A stretch of DNA of 7,384 nucleotides from an uncultured Verrucomicrobiales bacterium (GTDB lineage Bacteria > Verrucomicrobiota > Verrucomicrobiae > Limisphaerales > CANJSG01), in the NCBI GenBank assembly GCA_946480965.1, contig CAMLMI010000230.1:1-7384 (forward strand), given 5' to 3'. A model generated the notes under the pieces. That model was given only the letters and a program-made list of their open reading frames with translations, did no database searches and was not told the origin of the DNA. Of this stretch, positions 1-5,921 are shown in pieces. The position numbers and the translations under genes are program-made. The first letter of the stretch is position 1. Every line of letters starts with the position of its first letter.

Positions 1-818
<818 letters not shown>

Positions 819-844
819 GGTTAAAACCGTTTCGCGGCGCAAAC

Positions 845-874
845 TACCTTGCGGGTTCTTCGGGCCGCAAGGTA
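845..874. promoter_or_regulatory. Perfect 10-bp inverted repeat in the glmS/glgC divergent gap
   Basis: TACCTTGCGG (845-854) is exactly mirrored by CCGCAAGGTA (865-874) around a 10-base loop. It sits near the middle of the 89-bp gap from which both glmS and glgC must be transcribed. It could be a dyad operator bound by a dimeric regulator coordinating the two genes, or an RNA hairpin in one 5' leader. The symmetry is seen directly; the role is inferred. Confidence 0.5.
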
Positions 875-878
875 TAGA
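849..878 (+). promoter_or_regulatory. Weak candidate sigma-70-like promoter for glgC
   Basis: TTGCGG (849-854) followed after 18 bases by TATAGA (873-878) loosely resembles -35 and -10 boxes and lies about 30 bases before the glgC ATG. The -35-like box is within the left arm of the inverted repeat at 845-874 and the -10-like box overlaps the end of the right arm, so a protein on the dyad would occlude it. The match is imperfect and the host consensus is unknown. Confidence 0.2.
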
Positions 879-907
879 GCCGGTGCCGACCGACGCTCAC
901 CATTCCT

Positions 908-2215
908 ATGGATTCCACGCGCCTGCCTTCCCCCAACAGCAACAATGTCCTGGCCATCATCATGGGTGGCGGTCAAGGCACGCGGCTTTTCCCGCTGACC
1001 CGGGACCGCTCGAAGCCCGCCGTGCCGCTCGCGGGCAAATACCGCCTGGTGGACATCCCCATCTCCAACTGCATCAACTCCGGGCTCAAGCGCGTCTATC
1101 TCCTCACCCAGTTCAACTCCGCCTCCCTGCACCGGCACATTTCCCAGTCCTACAAGTTCGACCACTTCTCCGGCGGCTTCGTGGAGATCCTCGCGGCGGA
1201 GCAGACCTTCGAGAACACCTCCTGGTATCAGGGCACGGCCGACGCGGTGCGGAAGAACCTCCTGCACTTCCTCAACAACGACTTCAAATACGCCCTCATC
1301 CTCAGCGGCGACCAGCTCTACCGGATGGATTACCGGAAGATCCTCGCCCAGCACGTCGAGAGCTACGCCGACATCACCATCGCCACCATCCCGATGCCGC
1401 GCCGCGAGGCCAGCTCGCTCGGCATCCTCCAGACCGACGCCGAACGGCGCGTCGTCCGCTTCGAGGAAAAGCCCAAGGACCCGGCGTTGCTTGATTCCCT
1501 CCAGGTTCCGCGCGAGCTTTACGGCAAGTTCAACATCCAGGGCGACGAGGACTTCTTCCTCGCCTCGATGGGCATCTATGTCTTCAACCGCGAAGTCCTG
1601 ATCAAGCTGCTGGACAACGCGCAGACCGACTTCGGCAAACACATCATCCCCGGCGCCATCCACACCCACCGCGTCTTCTCCCACGTCTACCAGGGCTACT
1701 GGGAGGACATCGGGACGATCCGGAACTTCTTCGAGGCGAACCTCGACCTCGTGGCCGAGCTGCCCCGGTTCAACTTCTTCGACATGGCCGCGCCCATCTT
1801 CACCCGGCCGCGCTTCCTGCCCGCGTCGAAGGTCAACGGCGGCGCCATCAACCACGCCGTCATCTCCGACGGCTGCATCATCAACCGCGCCCGGATCGAG
1901 AACAGCCTCGTGGGCATCCGCAGCATGGTGGACGAGGGCGCGACGCTGAACCGCGTGATCCTGATGGGCTCCGACTACTACGAGAGCGCCCAGTCCATCG
2001 CGCAGCACGAAGCCGAAGGGGTTCCCCGCATCGGCATCGGCTCGAACACCAAGATCCGCGAGACCATCGTGGACAAGAACGCCCGCATCGGCAGCAACTG
2101 CGTGATCACCCCCGAGGGCAAGCCGGACAACGTGGACCATCCGCTTTACTTCATCCGTGATGGCGTCGTGGTCATCCCGAAGAACGCCATCATCCCGCAC
2201 GGGACGATCATCTGA
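908..2215 (+). CDS. glgC: Glucose-1-phosphate adenylyltransferase (ADP-glucose pyrophosphorylase)
   Basis: Forms ADP-glucose and pyrophosphate from ATP and glucose-1-phosphate, the committed step of bacterial glycogen synthesis, in the cytosol. The 435-residue product has the usual family length. The N-terminal nucleotidyltransferase domain shows GGGQGTRL (20-27), SKPAVP (35-40), YRLVDIPISNC (45-55), WYQGTADA (106-113), SGDQLYRMD (133-141, with the metal-binding Asp) and FEEKPK (185-190, the glucose-1-phosphate lysine). The second half, from about residue 300, has the hexapeptide-like repeats of a left-handed beta-helix (for example INHAVISDGCIINRARIENS) and ends VVIPKNAIIPHGTII. The GKYRLVDIPISNCINSG wording resembles the plant/cyanobacterial type more than the E. 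coli type, so 3-phosphoglycerate control is conceivable but not shown. No Shine-Dalgarno site is evident before ATG 908; about 12 residues precede the first conserved strand. It is divergent from glmS and convergent with the AAA ATPase gene. Confidence 0.96.
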   Translation: MDSTRLPSPNSNNVLAIIMGGGQGTRLFPLTRDRSKPAVPLAGKYRLVDIPISNCINSGLKRVYLLTQFNSASLHRHISQSYKFDHFSGGFVEILAAEQTFENTSWYQGTADAVRKNLLHFLNNDFKYALILSGDQLYRMDYRKILAQHVESYADITIATIPMPRREASSLGILQTDAERRVVRFEEKPKDPALLDSLQVPRELYGKFNIQGDEDFFLASMGIYVFNREVLIKLLDNAQTDFGKHIIPGAIHTHRVFSHVYQGYWEDIGTIRNFFEANLDLVAELPRFNFFDMAAPIFTRPRFLPASKVNGGAINHAVISDGCIINRARIENSLVGIRSMVDEGATLNRVILMGSDYYESAQSIAQHEAEGVPRIGIGSNTKIRETIVDKNARIGSNCVITPEGKPDNVDHPLYFIRDGVVVIPKNAIIPHGTII

Positions 2216-2222
2216 TGGATGG

Positions 2223-2241
2223 GCGCGGACGGTCTCCGCGC
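2223..2241. terminator. Hairpin between convergent stop codons, candidate bidirectional terminator
   Basis: GCGCGGA (2223-2229) and TCCGCGC (2235-2241) form a perfect 7-bp GC-rich stem with a 5-base loop. It occupies most of the 28-bp space between the glgC stop (2213-2215) and the ATPase stop (2244-2246 on the minus strand). Neither side has a T-run, so it is not a textbook intrinsic terminator. The position strongly suggests transcription ending in both directions. Confidence 0.5.
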
Positions 2242-2243
2242 TG

Positions 2244-3758
2244 CTATCGTCCGCCGCTCGCATTCCTCGCCCGGCCTGCTGCCCAGGCCCTCAGCCGTGC
2301 GATGGCTTCGTCCATCGTTCGGGCCAAGGGCACTGTTTCGCGGATCGAGTTGAGGAGGTGCTCCATCTCCAGATCCGTGCCCGCGTAGAAGGCGTCGTAG
2401 AGCGCGCTGTTGATCGCCTCCTCGATCTCCGCCCCGCTGAACTGCCCGCTCGCCTCGGCCAACGCCGCCAAGTTGAAGCTCGTCGCGTCGCGCCCGCGCC
2501 GTGCGAGGTGGATGCCAAAGATCTCCGCGCGTTCCACCGGCCCGGGCAGGTCCACGAAGAAGATCTCGTCGAGCCGCCCCTTGCGCAGCAGTTCCGGCGG
2601 GAGCTGGGAGATGTCGTTCGCCGTGGCCACGACGAAAACCGGCGCGGTCTTCTCCGACAGCCACGTCAGGAACGTGCCGAAGACGCGCGCGGTGGTGCCG
2701 CCATCCGACGCCCCGCTGCCCTGCGATCCGGCGAACGCCTTGTCGATCTCGTCCACCCAGAGAATGGCCGGCGCGACCGACTCGGCCACGCTGATGGCGC
2801 GGCGGACGTTCTCCTCCGACGAGCCGACGAAGCTGCCGAACATCCGCCCCATGTCGAAACGCAGCAGCGGCATCTGCCACACGCTCGCGACGGCCTTCGC
2901 ACAAAGGCTCTTGCCGCAACCCTGCACGCCGAGCAGCAGGACGCCGCGCGGTGCGGGCAGACCAAAGGCCTTCGCCTCGGGCGTGAAGGCTTGGGCTCGT
3001 TTGTTGAGCCAGTCCTTCAGCACTTCCATGCCCCCGATGTGTGCGAAGCTCTCGTCCGTGGCGCAGTATTCCAGCAGGCCGCTCTTGCGGATGATCTGCT
3101 GCTTCTCGGCGAAGACCTCGTGGACATCGTCCCCGCCGAGGCGCTGGTCCTTCACGATGATCTTGGCGAAGACGTTCTCGGCCTCGCCCAAGGTCAGGCC
3201 TAGCGCAGCCTGCAACAGCCGGTCGCGGCCCGACTCGTCGAGCAGCACGTCCACCTGCTTGACCTGGCGCAACGCATCGAGGATCTGGTCCAGCAACGCC
3301 GAGAGCTCGTCCTTGGTCGGCAGCGGGAGATTCAACACCGTGATCTCCTTCTCCAGCTCGGGCGGAATCTCCATCAGCGGCGAGACCAGCACCACCGTCT
3401 TGAAGCTGTTCTTCAAGTGGAGCGCGATGTCCTTGAGCTTGCGGATGACGGCGGAGTTGCTCCGGACGAGATAGGGATGGAAGTCCTTGAAGAGATAGAC
3501 GGCGGGCTCGACCTGCTCGATCACCTCGTCCAGCGCGGCCAACGGGTCCTTGGTCGCGGGATTGCGGTGCTGCTTGGACTGGATGGACGAGCCGGCAGGC
3601 ACCAAGCCGGTGCTGCAGGTCCACTCGAAGACCTTCTTCTGTCGCCGCGCCGCGATCTCCAGCACGACCTCCTGCACGCGTAGCTCCTCGCCGGAGACGA
3701 CGTAGAGGATCGGGTAACGGGCGCGGACCAGGGTTTCGAGTTCGTCGGCAAAGGACAT
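2244..3758 (-). CDS. Ycf46-like AAA+ ATPase
   Basis: A 504-residue protein matching the Ycf46 type of AAA ATPase, known from cyanobacteria and red-lineage plastids and also found in other bacteria. Residues 1-220 look like a degenerate P-loop domain: ILYVVSGEE (17-25) stands where a Walker A would be, VYLFKDF (87-93) where a Walker B would be, and TVVLVSP (121-127) as the next strand. A complete classical AAA module follows: Walker A GVQGCGKS (277-284), Walker B ILWVDEID (332-339), sensor-1 Asn in VVATAND (376-382), arginine-finger-type RKGRLDE (392-398) and sensor-2-like SGAEIEEAI (441-449). No protease or membrane domain is seen, so it probably remodels a protein partner. In Synechocystis the homologue has been linked to photosynthesis and carbon use; a role here is unknown. 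The start MSFADELETLVRARYPI fits the family N-terminus; a 46-residue upstream extension in frame looks non-coding. No clear Shine-Dalgarno site. Monocistronic in this window. Confidence 0.9.
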   Translation of the reverse strand: MSFADELETLVRARYPILYVVSGEELRVQEVVLEIAARRQKKVFEWTCSTGLVPAGSSIQSKQHRNPATKDPLAALDEVIEQVEPAVYLFKDFHPYLVRSNSAVIRKLKDIALHLKNSFKTVVLVSPLMEIPPELEKEITVLNLPLPTKDELSALLDQILDALRQVKQVDVLLDESGRDRLLQAALGLTLGEAENVFAKIIVKDQRLGGDDVHEVFAEKQQIIRKSGLLEYCATDESFAHIGGMEVLKDWLNKRAQAFTPEAKAFGLPAPRGVLLLGVQGCGKSLCAKAVASVWQMPLLRFDMGRMFGSFVGSSEENVRRAISVAESVAPAILWVDEIDKAFAGSQGSGASDGGTTARVFGTFLTWLSEKTAPVFVVATANDISQLPPELLRKGRLDEIFFVDLPGPVERAEIFGIHLARRGRDATSFNLAALAEASGQFSGAEIEEAINSALYDAFYAGTDLEMEHLLNSIRETVPLARTMDEAIARLRAWAAGRARNASGGR

Positions 3759-4294
3759 GGCGCGGAAGCGGGTCGTTGTTTGCGGTATTGGACAATGTCG
3801 CGGCGGAAACATCACGCGTTTGCTGATGGGATCGCGGCGACGATTCCCGAGTGATCGACGGGTTTTCCCGGATGAGCCGTTGGCAGACGACGGCAATGAA
3901 GAGGGCGCGAAGGCCGGTCAGGCAGATTTTACGGATGCAGGAGTCCCCCCCGTTGCGGTGAGGACTCACAGGGCTTCATGGAGAAACGTGGCCTGCCGCC
4001 AAAAAGGCCGGACGAAGCAGATGAAATGATGGCCGTTTTAGGGTTTGTCGGCCCAGGTGATCAAGCCGGTCAAGCAGCACCCTGGCCTGTCCGCTTGTTC
4101 TCCAACTTCAAGGGGAATGGATGTGCATGGCAGGACTTGAATCGGGTCCAAGGCCGTTGGGTCGCTGCTCATCGTTGCCGCTCAATCCCTGCTTTGACCC
4201 GTAAATGGAAGGGTTCCGTGGTTTGGCGTTGCGATGCACCAGACCGCGAGACGCAAACGAAAGCTCCAAAAGCTGTGCGGGATGTGTGCTCGCA

Positions 4295-4322
4295 AGCTCG
4301 CCAAGGGAGTGGCGGTTGAGCT
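4295..4322 (+). repeat. Small bulged stem-loop in the intergenic region
   Basis: AGCTC plus GCC (4295-4299, 4300-4302) can pair with GGC (4311-4313) and GAGCT (4318-4322), leaving a four-base GGTT bulge and an eight-base loop. It is a modest structure that could belong to an untranslated RNA or be chance. Confidence 0.2.
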
Positions 4323-4412
4323 AGGTTCAGTTTCCGACGGCGGATTGCTGGTCAGAGGATTTTTCCCAAAGACCCTGATTTGTCGCCATGTCGGCCAACC
4401 ATTTTCGGGGTC

Positions 4413-4427
4413 GAATCCAGTGGATTC
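4413..4427. repeat. 15-bp perfect palindrome
   Basis: GAATCCA (4413-4419) and TGGATTC (4421-4427) are exact inverted arms around a single central G. The compact odd-length dyad is the usual shape of a binding site for a dimeric DNA-binding protein. It lies about 360 bases before the sigma-factor start and far from the ATPase start, so its target gene is unclear. Confidence 0.35.
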
Positions 4428-4701
4428 TGCGTCCCCGAGAAAGGGAACTGCTAGCCGTCGCGGAAAGGCAGGGTGCGCCTCCGCCGGTGATTCCAAGACC
4501 GCAGAATGCTTCCGCTCCACTTTACCCAGCTCAACCCGATGGCCGTAGACGTGCAGACAGCAACAGCACGGGGGGGCGTCACAGCATCAGCCCGCTGCAA
4601 CCGAAAAGATGCCCAGTTGACGCCTAGTCCACCCCGAAAAGCAGCGGGGCGAGGCCAAACCGATACCGGCTGCCCAACGCTTCCCGTCCAGCTCGACTAT
4701 C

Positions 4702-4745
4702 AGAATCGACTCCGAAAAGAATCTTTCAGAATGTTCAAAGGATTC
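4702..4745. repeat. GAATC repeats upstream of the sigma operon
   Basis: AGAATC occurs at 4702-4707 and 4718-4723, AGAATG at 4728-4733, and the inverse GATTC at 4741-4745. GAATCTTT (4719-4726) pairs with AAAGGATTC (4737-4745) with one bulged G. The group lies 40-80 bases before the sigma-factor start, where an operator or promoter would be expected. No confident -35/-10 pair could be assigned. It shares GAATC/GATTC half-sites with the palindrome at 4413-4427. Confidence 0.3.
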
Positions 4746-4783
4746 ACCTGAGCTCTTGGTCATACGGTCGAAATGTGAACGGC

Positions 4784-5338
4784 ATGGTTGAATCGGCAGA
4801 CGAACAACAGTGGATCCGATCCAGCCTTTCCGGCGACGGGCACGCCTACGCGGCGCTCGTCTCACGCTACCAGCGCATGGTCCAGGCCCTGACATACCGG
4901 ATGACCGGCTCGTTCGACGACGCGGACGATCTCGCGCAGGAGACGTTCATCCGGGCCTTCCACCAGCTCGGCGGGTTCCGGTCCGAGGCGAAGTTCTCCA
5001 CTTGGCTTTGCCAGATCGCGATGAACCTCTGCCTGAACTGGCGGCAGAAGGAAGGTCGCCGCGAACAGATCCACCGCACCTGGGCGGACGACGCGCTTTC
5101 CGATGACGCCTCCGATGTGGTGGAGCCGCCCGACGAGACGAGCCAACGTGTGCAGGCCGCGTTGAACCGGCTGCCCGCCAAACAACGCGCGGCCATCGTG
5201 CTGACCGTTTACGAAGGCTTGAACCACGCAGAGGCGGCCAAGGTTCTGGGCTGTTCCGAAACGACCGTCTCGTGGCGGATCTTTGCCGCGCGGACGAAGC
5301 TGAAGGGCTGGTTGGCCCGGGAGGTTCGCCATGAATGA
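4784..5338 (+). CDS. RNA polymerase sigma factor, ECF (sigma-70 family)
   Basis: A 184-residue sigma factor of typical ECF size that directs RNA polymerase to a specific promoter set. Sigma region 2 spans about 20-93, with DADDLAQETF (46-55, the core-binding helix) and FSTWL (71-75, the end of the -10-recognition part). An acidic linker (about 101-118) follows. Region 4 covers about 119-178, with LPAKQR (130-135) and the helix-turn-helix GLNHAEAAKVLGCSETTVSWRI (about 145-166) that reads the -35 element. No extra C-terminal domain is present. ATG 4784 is chosen; GTG 4775, three codons upstream in frame, is an alternative, and neither has a clear Shine-Dalgarno site. Its 3' end overlaps the next gene by 8 nt, the usual arrangement for an ECF sigma and its inhibitor. 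It probably also transcribes its own operon, but no promoter repeats in the window prove this. Confidence 0.93.
   Translation: MVESADEQQWIRSSLSGDGHAYAALVSRYQRMVQALTYRMTGSFDDADDLAQETFIRAFHQLGGFRSEAKFSTWLCQIAMNLCLNWRQKEGRREQIHRTWADDALSDDASDVVEPPDETSQRVQAALNRLPAKQRAAIVLTVYEGLNHAEAAKVLGCSETTVSWRIFAARTKLKGWLAREVRHE
5320..5325 (+). promoter_or_regulatory. Strong ribosome binding site for the putative anti-sigma gene
   Basis: GGAGGT (5320-5325) lies five bases before ATG 5331, inside the last codons of the sigma-factor gene. It is the best Shine-Dalgarno match in the window and fixes the downstream start. The overlap with the sigma stop suggests coupled translation and a matched ratio of the two proteins. 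Confidence 0.75.
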
Positions 5339-5921
5339 TCCCGAACTGAACCGGCTGTTGAAGTCGTCCAAAGCTCCTCGGCCACCGAAAGGCTACTGGG
5401 AGGAATTCCCGGAGCGGGTAGAGCGCGGGCTGCGTCAGCCAGTGCGGGAAAAGCAGCCGCGATCCACTTGGCTGCCGCGTCTCGCGTGGGGTCTGTCGCT
5501 GGCGTCGATCTGCCTCGTGGTCGGCTTTTTCATCGGCCGCCAAGGTGGTTCCCCCGAGGTCGCCACCAACGGCCTGCTGCGCAACGAGGCGATGCTGCGC
5601 GAGACGGTGGCGCTGTTTCCGAACCGCGTGCGCGCCATCGTGGAGGACGCCGACGGACTGAGCCTGGTGCTGTCCGATGCCGCCGATGTGCCCGTTTCGG
5701 AACCGCTCTGGTTGAAGATCCGCAGCGGCGGACGGACCGAGACGCTCGTGACTTTCAGCGGCCAGGAGATCGAAGTGGCCGGCCGCAAATTGACGGTGCT
5801 TTCAGACGCCCAAGGAGGGGTCTTGTTGGTGGGGGACAGGTTCTACTGGACGACTGCCGATCCCGGCAGCGCCGGTGCGGACCTCACGATCCAGGCGGAG
5901 GTGTTGTCGTATCGCCTATGA
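5331..5921 (+). CDS. Single-pass membrane protein, putative anti-sigma factor
   Basis: A 196-residue protein with a short cytosolic N-terminus, one transmembrane helix at about 51-69 (LAWGLSLASICLVVGFFIG) and a beta-rich C-terminal part of about 127 residues. Basic residues before the helix (REKQPRSTWLPR) predict N-in topology, so the C-terminus is periplasmic. The N-terminal segment PPKGYWEEFPERV (18-30) resembles segments I associate with membrane proteins next to ECF sigma genes in Verrucomicrobia. The zinc-binding HxxxCxxC anti-sigma motif is absent: the protein has no histidine and its only cysteine (C61) is in the membrane helix. The anti-sigma role is therefore inferred from the 8-nt overlap with the sigma gene, the topology and the size, not from a recognised domain. 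If correct, the first 50 residues would hold the sigma factor at the membrane. Its 3' end overlaps the next gene by 4 nt. Confidence 0.8.
   Translation: MNDPELNRLLKSSKAPRPPKGYWEEFPERVERGLRQPVREKQPRSTWLPRLAWGLSLASICLVVGFFIGRQGGSPEVATNGLLRNEAMLRETVALFPNRVRAIVEDADGLSLVLSDAADVPVSEPLWLKIRSGGRTETLVTFSGQEIEVAGRKLTVLSDAQGGVLLVGDRFYWTTADPGSAGADLTIQAEVLSYRL
5897..5901 (+). promoter_or_regulatory. Possible distant ribosome binding site for the third operon gene
   Basis: GGAGG (5897-5901) is a full Shine-Dalgarno core, but it lies 16 bases before ATG 5918, beyond the usual 5-10. It gives partial support to ATG 5918. The ATGA overlap with the previous stop could also allow re-initiation without it. Confidence 0.3.

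Larger units (their letters stand above)
3759..4783. other. About 1 kb intergenic region without a convincing gene
   Basis: This separates the divergent ATPase gene (start 3758) and sigma-factor operon. Several short open frames of 80-113 codons occur on both strands (for example 3978-4319 plus, 4234-4548 plus, 4182-4520 minus), but they overlap one another, have no recognisable domain or good ribosome site, and read as low-order Arg/Ser/Pro-rich sequence. The base composition looks less GC-rich than the flanking genes. It contains two C/G homopolymer runs (3945-3951 and 4570-4576), a 15-bp palindrome (4413-4427), a bulged stem (4295-4302 with 4311-4322) and GAATC-type repeats near the operon. 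No tRNA, rRNA, RNase P, SRP or tmRNA signature was found. It must hold the promoters of both neighbours and may be gene debris or an untranslated RNA. Confidence 0.6.

Noticed and set aside
819..907. glmS ribozyme/riboswitch upstream of glmS
   Set aside because: The gap to the divergent gene is 89 bp, too short for the ribozyme, and its conserved core is not seen.
821..2263. Long open frame of 480 codons on the minus strand opposite glgC
   Set aside because: It mirrors glgC codon for codon in a high-GC gene, is rich in Asp/Val/Gly/Arg in the pattern of a shadow frame, and has no domain; glgC is unambiguous.
3759..3896. 46-residue N-terminal extension of the AAA ATPase from an ATG at 3896
   Set aside because: The extension is Arg/Ser/Pro-rich and resembles no domain; the family N-terminus begins at about MSFADELETL (start 3758).
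2146..3969. 607-codon open frame on the minus strand overlapping the ATPase gene in another frame
   Set aside because: The translation is Arg/Ala/Gly-rich low-order sequence with no motif, while the overlapping 504-residue frame has a full set of AAA motifs.
4405..4425. Resemblance to a tRNA T-arm (GGTCGAATCC)
   Set aside because: The T-loop lacks the TTC start, and no acceptor, D-arm or anticodon arm can be built around it.
4234..4548. Possible small protein with a CGMCARKLAKG segment
   Set aside because: There is only one Cys pair, no other zinc-ribbon half and no ribosome site, and the frame overlaps equally long frames on both strands; kept as intergenic.
4632..4649. CCCCG/CGGGG stem in the intergenic region as a terminator
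   Set aside because: Only 5 bp with an 8-base loop, no T-run and no gene ending nearby.
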